Source: Streptomyces sp. NBC_00459
Lineage (GTDB): Bacteria; Actinomycetota; Actinomycetes; Streptomycetales; Streptomycetaceae
Assembly (NCBI RefSeq): GCF_036013955.1
Contig: NZ_CP107903.1
Span: forward strand, 4,774,001 to 4,838,000
DNA: 64,000 nucleotides
Direction: 5' to 3'
Shown: piece after piece, positions 23,864-31,501 of the stretch
Position numbering within the stretch: the stretch's first letter is position 1
Layout: each line of letters begins with the position of its first letter
Notes under the pieces: generated by a model
Database searches by the model: none
What the model saw: only the letters and a program-made list of their open reading frames with translations
Told to the model about the DNA's origin: nothing
Made by a program: the position numbers and the translations under genes

Positions 23864-26121
23864 ACCCCCTGACCACCACCACGTCCATCACGGCCATGTC
23901 CACCACCAGCACGTTCGACCTTCCCGAGCGTCTCGCCCCCAAGGCCGACCCGAAGCTGATCGCCCGTGACGAGCGGCACTTCGCCGCCGTCGCGGAGTGT
24001 CTGGAGCAGTCGATCGCCGAGTTGTCCGACCGTCTCGACGTCCAGCGCAGAGCCCCCGGCGGCACCGGCCGCGACGCGATGGACCGGGACACCGAGATCC
24101 ACCGGCTCACCGCCCGCCTGCGCGCCTTGCGCCGCTTCGGCCTGGACCTCTGCCTCGGCCACATGATCAGCGCGGACGACCCCGAGCAGGCCGTGTACGT
24201 CGGGCGGCTCGGCCTCACCGACTCCACCGGCCGTCGGCTGCTGCTCGACTGGCGCTCCCCCGCCGCCGAGCCGTTCTTCGGAGCCACCCACGGCAACCCG
24301 ATGGGCCTGGCGAGCCGCCGCCGGTACCGCTGGACCGACGGCCGGATCAGCGACTACTGGGACGAGGTGTTCGCCTCGGACGGGTTCGACGGGCACGCCG
24401 CCGCGCTCGACGACCAGTCCGCGTTCATCGCCGGCCTGGGCAGCAACCGGTCGCCGCGCATGCGGGACGTCCTCGGCACCATCCAGGCCGACCAGGACGC
24501 CATCATCCGCGCCGGATCGCGTGGCGCGCTCGTCGTGGACGGCGGTCCCGGTACCGGCAAGACCGTCGTCGCCCTGCACCGCTCCGCCTATCTCCTCTAC
24601 GCCGACCCGCGCCTCGGGCACCGTCGTGGCGGCGTCCTGTTCGTCGGCCCGCACCGGCCCTATCTGGCGTACGTCGCCGATGTCCTGCCCAGTCTCGGCG
24701 AGGAGGGCGTGCAGACCTGCACCCTGCGGGACCTCGTCGACGAGGGTGCCTCGGCGGCGGTCGAGGCCGACCCGGACGTGGCCCGGCTGAAGTCGTCCGC
24801 GGACCTGGTGAAGGCGGTCGAGAAGGCCGTCGCGTTCTACGAGGAGCCGCCCACCCAGGGGATCACGGTCTCGACCCCCTGGTCCGACGTCCGGCTGACC
24901 GCCGGCGACTGGGCCGTCGCCTTCGAAGCGGCACCCGGTGTGCCGCACAACGAGGCCCGCGACCAGGTCTGGGAGGAACTCCTCACGATCCTCGCGGACA
25001 GGCACGACAGCGACGACCACGACGGCGGCCACGGTGTCTCGCCCGCCCAGCTGCGCAGGTCGCTCGCGCAGGACCGGGAGTTGGTCACCGCCTTCAACAG
25101 CGCGTGGCCGCTGCTCGAAGCGGCCGACCTGGTCGGGGACCTGTGGTCCGTGCCCGCCTATCTGCGTATGTGCGCGCCCTGGCTGAGCCCCGACGAGGTA
25201 CGGAAACTGCAGCGCGTGGACGCCCGTGCCTGGACCGTGTCCGACCTGCCGGTCCTGGACGCGGCACGCCTGCGCCTCGGCGACCCGGAGGCGGCACGGC
25301 GCAGGCGCCGGCACGAGAGCGTCCTCGCTGCCCAGCGCGAGCGGATGACCCAGGTCGTCGACAACCTGATCGACGCCGCCTCCGACTCCGGGGCCGACGG
25401 TGACGAAGGCGAGGGTCTGGTGCGGATGCTGCGCGGTCAGGACGCCCGGGTCAGCCTGGTCGACGAGTCCGAACTGGCCACCGCAGAACCGGACTTGCTC
25501 GCCGGCCCGTTCGCGCACATCGTCGTGGACGAGGCCCAGGAACTGACCGACGCGGAGTGGCAGATGCTGCTGCTGCGGTGCCCGTCCCGGAGTTTCACCA
25601 TCGTCGGTGACCGCGCCCAGGCCCGGCACGGGTTCACGGAGTCATGGGAGGAACGGCTCGAAAGGGTCGGCCTCGACCGCGTCAGCATGGCCTCCCTCAG
25701 CATCAACTACCGCACGCCCGAAGAGATCATGGCGGAGGCCGAGCCGGTCATCCGGGCCGCCCTCCCCGACGCCAACGTGCCGACCTCGATCCGCAGCGGC
25801 GGCATCCCGGTCGTCCACGGTTCGGTATCGGACCTCGACCAGGTCCTCGACACCTGGCTCGCCTCACACACCGACGGCATCGCGTGCGTCATCGGCGATC
25901 CCGGGTTCCGACCGACGACGTCACGTGTCCGGTCGTTGACCCCGTCACTGTCGAAGGGCCTCGAATTCGACCTGGTGGTCGTCGTCGACCCGGAGAAGTT
26001 CGGCGAGGGCGAGGGCAAGGGCATCGAGGGAGCGGTCGACCGCTATGTCGCGATGACCCGGGCGACCCAGCAACTCGTCATCCTCACCAGCACCGATACC
26101 GGTACCGGCACCGGTTCCTAG
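23860..26121 (+). CDS. helR: HelR-type RNA polymerase-associated helicase-like protein (rifamycin resistance)
   Basis: A 753-residue UvrD/HelD-like superfamily 1 ATPase. After a Thr-rich N-terminus comes a helical arm (RDERHFAAVAECLEQSIAEL), then LLLDWRSPAAEPFFGATHGN, Walker A GGPGTGKT (about residues 228-235), Walker B IVVDEAQELTDAEW, GDRAQARHGF, and the helicase-2 segments SLSINYRTPEEIM, SKGLEFDLVVVVDP and VAMTRATQQLVIL. HelR proteins displace rifamycins from stalled RNA polymerase. Assignment to HelR rather than generic HelD rests on the RAE upstream and the RAE-linked glycosyltransferase stub. GTG 23860 (overlapping the stub stop) and ATG 23896 are the candidate starts. The C-terminus is a Thr/Gly repeat. 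Confidence 0.87.
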   Translation: MNPLTTTTSITAMSTTSTFDLPERLAPKADPKLIARDERHFAAVAECLEQSIAELSDRLDVQRRAPGGTGRDAMDRDTEIHRLTARLRALRRFGLDLCLGHMISADDPEQAVYVGRLGLTDSTGRRLLLDWRSPAAEPFFGATHGNPMGLASRRRYRWTDGRISDYWDEVFASDGFDGHAAALDDQSAFIAGLGSNRSPRMRDVLGTIQADQDAIIRAGSRGALVVDGGPGTGKTVVALHRSAYLLYADPRLGHRRGGVLFVGPHRPYLAYVADVLPSLGEEGVQTCTLRDLVDEGASAAVEADPDVARLKSSADLVKAVEKAVAFYEEPPTQGITVSTPWSDVRLTAGDWAVAFEAAPGVPHNEARDQVWEELLTILADRHDSDDHDGGHGVSPAQLRRSLAQDRELVTAFNSAWPLLEAADLVGDLWSVPAYLRMCAPWLSPDEVRKLQRVDARAWTVSDLPVLDAARLRLGDPEAARRRRRHESVLAAQRERMTQVVDNLIDAASDSGADGDEGEGLVRMLRGQDARVSLVDESELATAEPDLLAGPFAHIVVDEAQELTDAEWQMLLLRCPSRSFTIVGDRAQARHGFTESWEERLERVGLDRVSMASLSINYRTPEEIMAEAEPVIRAALPDANVPTSIRSGGIPVVHGSVSDLDQVLDTWLASHTDGIACVIGDPGFRPTTSRVRSLTPSLSKGLEFDLVVVVDPEKFGEGEGKGIEGAVDRYVAMTRATQQLVILTSTDTGTGTGS

Positions 26122-26154
26122 GCGGACCTCGACACGGAATCGCAGGTCCCAGGG

Positions 26155-26174
26155 TTATCCACAGCTGTGGACGA
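26155..26174. promoter_or_regulatory. Pair of inverted DnaA-box-like sequences
   Basis: TTATCCACA (26155-26163, identical to the E. coli DnaA box) is followed on the other strand by TCGTCCACA (26166-26174), built around the palindrome TCCACAGCTGTGGA. It sits in the 161-bp gap after helR. A single pair is too little for an origin; it may be a DnaA titration or regulatory site, or chance. Confidence 0.4.
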
Positions 26175-26282
26175 AGAAGGCGGGCACACCGGAAGAGCAT
26201 CTGGCTCGACGCACGCCCAGTGTGACGGAAACCATGACATTCCCGTCTCCTTTCACCCCCGCACGCCACATACCGTGGAGCG

Positions 26283-26615
26283 ATGTCCCCCTTGGCCAGG
26301 ATCAGCAGCACGTTCGCGCCCCGCTTCGCGGAGTTCGCGTTCGAGCCTGCCTTCACGGCCGCCGTGGACCAGCACGTCGCGGAGATAAGGGAGCGGCTGG
26401 AGGCGGGCGGCCCCGGACTCGTCCCCCGGCAGCCGCAGCGCGAACACCTCGCCGACTACGCCGTCGGGTTCCTCGACGCGCTCGACGAACTCGACTGGCG
26501 CGAACCCGTCGGGCACGACTACGCGGTGTGCCGCCTCACCGCCATCAGCTGGCTGGTGGAGCGGCACAGCCTCCTTGGGGAGGACTCGGAGAGCGCCGAC
26601 TGGAGCACCGACTAG
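26283..26615 (+). CDS. DUF6401-like small protein
   Basis: A 110-residue soluble protein. The segment FTAAVDQHVAEIRERLEAGG followed by LADYAVGFLDALDELDW resembles DUF6401-type proteins found across actinomycetes, sometimes near natural-product genes; that match is from memory and tentative. It ends with an acidic tail (DSESADWSTD). It is convergent with the winged-helix regulator and overlaps it by 4 bp. No catalytic motif is visible. Confidence 0.65.
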   Translation: MSPLARISSTFAPRFAEFAFEPAFTAAVDQHVAEIRERLEAGGPGLVPRQPQREHLADYAVGFLDALDELDWREPVGHDYAVCRLTAISWLVERHSLLGEDSESADWSTD

Positions 26616-26932
26616 AGCGTTGGATCCGGCGGGCCCACGATCGCCCGCAGCGCCGCCAGGTGCCCCCGGTAGGCCTCCCGGCCCCGCTCGGTCAGGCGGA
26701 GCCACACGCGCTGCCGGGTGTCGCGGACGGCCTTGCGCTGCTCGACGTAGCCGACGTCCATCAGCACGGTGACGTGCTTGCTCAGCACGGAGGCCGAGAG
26801 GTCGAGTTGCTTCTGGACCAGGCCGAACTCCGCCTCGCCCGCGGTGTCCAGCAGGGCGCAGACGCGCAGCCGGTTCGGGGCGTGGACGGTGGTGTCGAAA
26901 CCCTCCAGCGGGTCGTGGTCCTCGGCGCTCAC
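26612..26932 (-). CDS. Winged-helix transcriptional regulator (MarR/ArsR-like, HTH_27 type)
   Basis: A 106-residue single-domain DNA-binding protein: APNRLRVCALLDTAGEAEFGLVQKQLDLSASVLSKHVTVLMDVGYVEQRKAVRDTRQRVWLRLTERG. This is the pattern of small winged-helix proteins cotranscribed with a membrane partner. GTG 26932 overlaps the membrane-protein stop by 4 bp. It probably represses its own operon through the tandem TTTCC-N5-GGAAA repeats at 27409-27459. No metal-binding cysteines are seen. Confidence 0.85.
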   Translation of the reverse strand: MSAEDHDPLEGFDTTVHAPNRLRVCALLDTAGEAEFGLVQKQLDLSASVLSKHVTVLMDVGYVEQRKAVRDTRQRVWLRLTERGREAYRGHLAALRAIVGPPDPTL

Positions 26933-27420
26933 GCGGTCTTCCTGTGCAGCCGGACGAAGGCGAGGTGGAAGCCGACGGACACGGCGGCGCCGATCAGCGA
27001 GGCAGCGACCAGCCATGCCGGCCGTCCCGTGAAGCGGAACGCGAACGCCGACCCCAGCAGCAGCACGGGCAGGCCGACCGCGAGCGGCACGGTCGCCCGC
27101 TTCGGCAGCACGTCCCACCGCAGCGCCACCCCGGTCCTGTTGCGCCAGTCCTTGGCCGCGACGGCGAAGAGCGCCCCGTACACCGCCGTGATCGCCAGCA
27201 TGACGCCCAGCCAGGCGGGGCGCGGCAGCAGCCAGTCCGAGTCGGCCATCATGCCTCCGTAGGCGATCGGAAGCGCGGCGATGTAGAGCGTGAGCGCGAT
27301 GAAGAACCAGGTCGGCCATGGTGTGGCCGACAGTGCCGAGGCGGAGGCCCGGACCTGCTCGGTGTCGGCCAGTGCGGAACGAGCCTGCTCGGCCGTCAGT
27401 CGCACCCCGTTTGTTTCCAT
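26929..27420 (-). CDS. Four-helix membrane protein cotranscribed with a winged-helix regulator
   Basis: A 163-residue protein. The N-terminus METNGVRLTAEQARSALADTEQVR is hydrophilic; about four membrane segments follow (WPTWFFIALTLYIAALPIAY, AWLGVMLAITAVYGALFAVAA, VPLAVGLPVLLLGSAFAFRF, WLVAASLIGAAVSVGFHLAFV). The downstream regulator overlaps by 4 bp. Its start codon ATG (27418-27420) lies inside the first copy of the tandem operator repeat, so a bound repressor would cover the translation start. Function unknown. Confidence 0.82.
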   Translation of the reverse strand: METNGVRLTAEQARSALADTEQVRASASALSATPWPTWFFIALTLYIAALPIAYGGMMADSDWLLPRPAWLGVMLAITAVYGALFAVAAKDWRNRTGVALRWDVLPKRATVPLAVGLPVLLLGSAFAFRFTGRPAWLVAASLIGAAVSVGFHLAFVRLHRKTA

Positions 27421-27459
27421 GACGGAAAGAGTAGCCGTTTGTTTCCAGTATGGAAAGAG
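27409..27459. promoter_or_regulatory. Tandem operator: two near-identical 23-bp repeats, 28-bp period
   Basis: GTTTGTTTCCATGACGGAAA at 27409 and GTTTGTTTCCAGTATGGAAA at 27437 are each followed by GAG. Each contains TTTCC-N5-GGAAA symmetry. The copies lie about 2.7 helical turns apart. The first covers the start codon of the membrane protein gene. They are the best candidates for binding by the winged-helix protein of this operon. Confidence 0.78.
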
Positions 27460-27501
27460 GCGAGTTTCCGGAACGGCAAGTGAACAGGGCACGGTCTCGG
27501 G

Positions 27502-30500
27502 CTAACTCCCGCACACCCGTCGGAACCCCGCGTCCGGGATGTGCGTCCGCCACTGGTCCCTGCTCAGCGCACCCCCCGCCCGTCCGCAGACCTCCCGCAC
27601 GGCGTGCGCCGGGTCGATCGAGTACCGCTGGAGCGGAACATGGGCGCTTCCCGCGTACAGCGTGGTGCTGTCGGAGGAGAAGGCCAGGGTCTTGATCGCG
27701 TCGCCGGGGGTGGTGAGCGGGCCGCCCAGGGGTTGGCGGGTGGGGATGTCCCACAGCTGGAGGGTGCCCTCGTCGCCGGCGACGGCCAGGGTGCGGAGGT
27801 CGGGGCTGATGGCCAGGGCGTCGGCCGCTTCCGGGCCCCCTTCGAGTGGCGTGGGGAAGACACTGCGCATGACGCCCGTGTTGCGGCGCAGGTCGCCGTC
27901 CCACAGGGCGACTCGGCCCGCCCAGTCGCCCGCGGCCAGCAGGGAACCGTCGGGGGAGAAGGCCAGGGCGCCGATCTGGGCGCCCTGGACGAGAGCGGGT
28001 GCCGTGACGCGGCCCGCGGGAAGGCGGGCGGCACGGTTGTCCCCGACGAGGAGGCGGCCGTCGGGGCGAGCGATCAGGGGCGGGCCGGCCAGACCCCTGA
28101 GCACGCCGGTTCTGCGGTGCCGGGTGACGTCCCACGTCTCGTCGTCCATCCGGCCGGAGTCCGAGAGATGGGTGGCGTGGAGGCGGTGGCCGGCCGGGCC
28201 CAGGGCCAGTTCGACGACTGCTCCGACCCTGGCGGAGTTCGCCAGGTGGAGGGTGGTCCGGGCGTGGTGGGCTCCGACGTCCCAGACCGTGATGGGCTGC
28301 GGCGCCGTCGGCACACCGGGGGCGGAGACCCCGTACGCGAACGCCGTTCCGTCGGGGCTGAACGCGGTCACGGACAGCGTGCCCTGCGGGTCCACCGGTT
28401 GGGAGCGGTCGCCGGAGACGGGTGGGGGCGGGGACGGCAGGGTGCCCAGGACGTGGCCGTCGCGGGTGTCCAGCAGCCGGAAGCGGTAGCGGGCGCCGGT
28501 GGTGCGTTCGGCGGTGGCGAGGGTGTGGCCGTCCGGGCTGAGCAGGACGCTGTCCATGGCGTGCTCGTGCCAGACGGCGGTGGCCACGGGACCGATGTCG
28601 AGGGTGTGGACCGTGCCTCCCTCCAGATAGCGCAGGGCCGGGCGGCGGCCGGGGACCCAGGCGAGGCCGCCCGAGAGGGTCTCGTTGTTCAGGGGGTGCC
28701 GGAACACCGGGTCCGTCAGGTCGTCGAAGCGCCAGACCCGGACCTCGCTGTCGTCGGACGTCGCCAGCATCGCCCCGTCCGGGCTGAACACGACGGAGTC
28801 CACGCCCAGTGAGCGGATGTCGGCGACCTGGCGTCCGGTGTCGGTGTCCCAGACGCGGACACCGGTGTTCCCGCTGCTGCCGGTGGTTCCGTTGCCCTCG
28901 ACGCGCCGCCCGGTGTCGGAGACGACCGCGAACCGGCCGCCGCCCCCGTTCCCGCCCCCGCCGAACACCACCGCCGAGTCGCCGTCGCACAGCTTCCGGG
29001 AGCGCTCCCATGCGCCGTGCACGAAACGCCGGGCGGGGATGTCCCACAGCTGCGGGGCCCGGCCCGCGGTGCAGACGGCCACCAGTCGGCCGTCCGGTCC
29101 CGTCGCCACGTCGGTCAGGTCGGCCGCGGCGCGCGTCGTGAACAGGAGGCGGCCGTCCACGACCGACCGCAGCTGTACCCGGCCGTCGGGGTCGCTGACG
29201 AGGAAGGTGGCGCGGTCGGTGCCGAAACCGACGTTCGTCCAGTCCTGCGAAAGGTGCCCGGAACCGGCCGCGAAGCGCCGGGCGGCGGTGTCCCACAGCC
29301 GGACGCCGTGCTCACCGGCGAGGGCGAGCACCCGGGCGCCCGGCCCGGCGGCGAACAGGTCGCCCTCGGGCAGTCGGCCCGAGGCGGTGCGCCGCCCGGT
29401 GGCCAGGTCCCAGGTCCGCCAGCGGCCCCCGCCCGAACTGAGCAGCGTACGGCCGGAGTCGAGGAGGAACCGCTCGGTGTCCTCGGCGGTCGCGGGGTCG
29501 GTGAAGGTGGCCCGTTCGGGCTGGGCGAGGGAGCCGAGCAGGGCGCGGCGGGCCTCGGGCAGCGGTGCGATGCGCCAGGCGGCCACGCCCAGCAGCATGG
29601 CGGTGCGCGGGTCGGTCGTCCGCAGACCGTCGGCGACCTCGGCGACCCGGCGGGCCACGTCGTCGGTGCGCCGCTCCTCGTTGTCCTGGTGCTGCGTCCA
29701 CGCGGCGAGGCCGATCACGAGCGCCACCGCCAGTACGGCGGACAGTGCGCCCAGGAGCGTGCGGGAGCGCCGGGCGGTACGGGTCACGGCCCGGCGCTCC
29801 GCCTCGCGGGCCGCCAGGGCGGCGTCGAGGAACTCTCGCTCGGGGACCGTCAGTCCGCTGTCCCCGTCCGCGAACAGTTCCTCGGCGCGGGCCAGCCGAC
29901 TGCCCCGGTAGAGGGCGCCGGGGTCGCGGTCGTCCAGCCAGACACGGGTGGCCTCGGTCAGGCGCCGGTGGTGGCGCAGGCGCTCACGGTCCTCCTCGAT
30001 CCAGTCGCGCAGCCTCGGCCAGCAGGTGATCAGCGCCTCGTGGGCGAGCTGGACGCCGTCCTCGTCCGCGGTGAGGAGACGGGCGCGGGCCAGCCGGTCC
30101 ACCACCACGGGCACGTCGTCGCCGTCCCACGCGTCGAGTTCGGCCCGGGTGAGGGGGCGCCGGGTGTCGGCGTTGCCCTGACCGGGCTCGATCAGGCGCA
30201 GCAGCAACAGGCGGGCGGTGCGCGCCCGGGGCTCGGACAGCTGCCCGTACACGTCCTCGGCGGTCGCCGCGACGGCGCCGAGGACACCGCCGGCCGCCTC
30301 GTACCCGGCCAGGGTCAGCATCCGGCTGCGGCGACGGCGCCAGGTCTCCAGCAGCGCGTGCGAGAGCATCGGCAGCGCGCCGGGCTCGTCGAGGACCTCC
30401 TCGACGATCCGCGCGGTCAGCTCCCGCTCCACCAGCAGTCCGGCCGCCTGTGCCGGTCCGACGACCGCCTCGCGCAGCTCGTCCGCGTTCATCGGGCCGA

Positions 30501-31296
30501 CCAGCAGACCCGCGCCGCGCAGGGCGTCGGCCAGCTCGCGGTGCTCGGCGCAACGGGCGTAGAAATCGGCGCGTACGGCGATGAGCACCTTCAGCCGGCT
30601 GTGCGGGTCGCGGGCGGCGAGCAGCAGGTCGAGGAAGTGGGAGCGCTCCCGCGAGTCACGACAGAGAGTGAAGACCTCCTCGAACTGGTCCACCACCACC
30701 CAGCTCTCCGGCTCGCCCTCCTTCGGGGCCAGCAGATGCCCGTAGGTCTGGGCCGGTCTGTCTCCCGGGGTGAACACCCGCAGCACGGCGGGGCATCCGC
30801 GCCGCGCGATCTCGGCCCTCAGGTGGGGTATCAGCCCGGCCCGCAGCAGCGACGACTTCCCGCTCCCGGACGCCCCGAACACAACGGCGAACCTGTGGTC
30901 GCACACCAGTTCCCGCGCCGCCTCGACGAGCCGGTCACGGCCGAAGAAGAGCGCCTGGTCGGCGGGCTCGAAGCGGGCCAGTCCCCGGTACGGCGGCGCC
31001 GCGTCCGGCGCCTCCTCGCGCACGGTCCCCGCGGCCTCCGCGTCGGCGTCCTTCCACCGGGGTTCCCACTCGCCGAGGTCGCCACCGCAGGCCCGCACAT
31101 AGCCCTGGAAGACGGCGAAGGACGGCAGTTTCCGTCCGGCCGCCGCCTCGGACAGCGAGGTCACCGAGCAGCCGGCCGCCTCGGTCATCGTCCGGTACGA
31201 CGGCCCGCCCGCGGCCCTGCGCAGCTCGCGCAGCTCATGGGCGAGCCGCTGCACGGGACCGGCCTCGGGGTCCAGCTGCCTCTCGGGACGCCCCAC
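27502..31296 (-). CDS. XRE-nSTAND1-WD40 membrane-anchored regulator (paralogue 1)
   Basis: A 1264-residue signalling protein in five parts. An XRE-type helix-turn-helix (VQRLAHELRELRRAAGGPSYRTMTEAAGCSVTSLSEAAAG, residues 15-53). A novel-STAND NTPase with Walker A GASGSGKSS (141-149) and Walker B WVVVDQFEE (199-207). A winged-helix region ending AHEALITCWPRLRDWI. One membrane helix (LLGALSAVLAVALVIGLAAW, near residue 525). A C-terminal beta-propeller of many WD40-like repeats (FSPDGAMLATSDDSEVRVW, FSPDGSLLAAGDWAGRVALWD). With one helix, the propeller should face outside if the HTH is inside. GTG 31296 is divergent from the GH64 gene. Clearly duplicated with the gene at 32721. Confidence 0.9.
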   Translation of the reverse strand: MGRPERQLDPEAGPVQRLAHELRELRRAAGGPSYRTMTEAAGCSVTSLSEAAAGRKLPSFAVFQGYVRACGGDLGEWEPRWKDADAEAAGTVREEAPDAAPPYRGLARFEPADQALFFGRDRLVEAARELVCDHRFAVVFGASGSGKSSLLRAGLIPHLRAEIARRGCPAVLRVFTPGDRPAQTYGHLLAPKEGEPESWVVVDQFEEVFTLCRDSRERSHFLDLLLAARDPHSRLKVLIAVRADFYARCAEHRELADALRGAGLLVGPMNADELREAVVGPAQAAGLLVERELTARIVEEVLDEPGALPMLSHALLETWRRRRSRMLTLAGYEAAGGVLGAVAATAEDVYGQLSEPRARTARLLLLRLIEPGQGNADTRRPLTRAELDAWDGDDVPVVVDRLARARLLTADEDGVQLAHEALITCWPRLRDWIEEDRERLRHHRRLTEATRVWLDDRDPGALYRGSRLARAEELFADGDSGLTVPEREFLDAALAAREAERRAVTRTARRSRTLLGALSAVLAVALVIGLAAWTQHQDNEERRTDDVARRVAEVADGLRTTDPRTAMLLGVAAWRIAPLPEARRALLGSLAQPERATFTDPATAEDTERFLLDSGRTLLSSGGGRWRTWDLATGRRTASGRLPEGDLFAAGPGARVLALAGEHGVRLWDTAARRFAAGSGHLSQDWTNVGFGTDRATFLVSDPDGRVQLRSVVDGRLLFTTRAAADLTDVATGPDGRLVAVCTAGRAPQLWDIPARRFVHGAWERSRKLCDGDSAVVFGGGGNGGGGRFAVVSDTGRRVEGNGTTGSSGNTGVRVWDTDTGRQVADIRSLGVDSVVFSPDGAMLATSDDSEVRVWRFDDLTDPVFRHPLNNETLSGGLAWVPGRRPALRYLEGGTVHTLDIGPVATAVWHEHAMDSVLLSPDGHTLATAERTTGARYRFRLLDTRDGHVLGTLPSPPPPVSGDRSQPVDPQGTLSVTAFSPDGTAFAYGVSAPGVPTAPQPITVWDVGAHHARTTLHLANSARVGAVVELALGPAGHRLHATHLSDSGRMDDETWDVTRHRRTGVLRGLAGPPLIARPDGRLLVGDNRAARLPAGRVTAPALVQGAQIGALAFSPDGSLLAAGDWAGRVALWDGDLRRNTGVMRSVFPTPLEGGPEAADALAISPDLRTLAVAGDEGTLQLWDIPTRQPLGGPLTTPGDAIKTLAFSSDSTTLYAGSAHVPLQRYSIDPAHAVREVCGRAGGALSRDQWRTHIPDAGFRRVCGS

Positions 31297-31412
31297 GGGA
31301 CCACCACCATCCGGATGAAAACGATGTTCAGGACGGCCAACTTACGTTTCGTGCACGGGTGTCGTAAACCGTCCCCGATGTGGCGTTGATGACAGCGGAG
31401 AACAGTCCCTCT

Positions 31413-31424
31413 TGGTCTAGACCT
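31413..31424 (+). promoter_or_regulatory. DasR-responsive element (dre) core upstream of the GH64 gene
   Basis: TGGTCTAGACCT closely matches the core of the dre consensus (TGGTCTAGACCA), and also resembles the TGGTCCAGACCT repeats of chitinase promoters. It directly abuts a TTGACG -35-like hexamer, about 78 bp before the glucanase start. DasR represses in response to amino-sugar metabolites; that is established for Streptomyces. Confidence 0.65.
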
Positions 31425-31449
31425 TGACGTGTTCCGTTCACGGGAGCAG

Positions 31450-31467
31450 CCTGAGAGCGCTCTCAGG
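31450..31467. promoter_or_regulatory. CebR-like palindromic operator
   Basis: CCTGAGAGCGCTCTCAGG is a perfect 18-bp palindrome whose core TGAGAGCGCTCTCA is close to the CebR (LacI-family cellobiose repressor) operator TGGGAGCGCTCCCA. It lies 35 bp upstream of the glucanase GTG, between the putative -35 and the ribosome site, where a repressor would block transcription. Confidence 0.75.
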
Positions 31468-31501
31468 AAAACGACGGGCAAGCGACACGAGGAGGACGAA
31501 C

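Noticed and set aside
23260..25629. 789-codon minus-strand frame opposite helR.
   Set aside because: Shadow of the helR codon bias; helR has all SF1 helicase motifs in the other strand.
26122..26282. Considered as a chromosomal origin fragment because of the DnaA-like boxes.
   Set aside because: Only one box pair is present and no dnaA, dnaN or gyrB genes are nearby.
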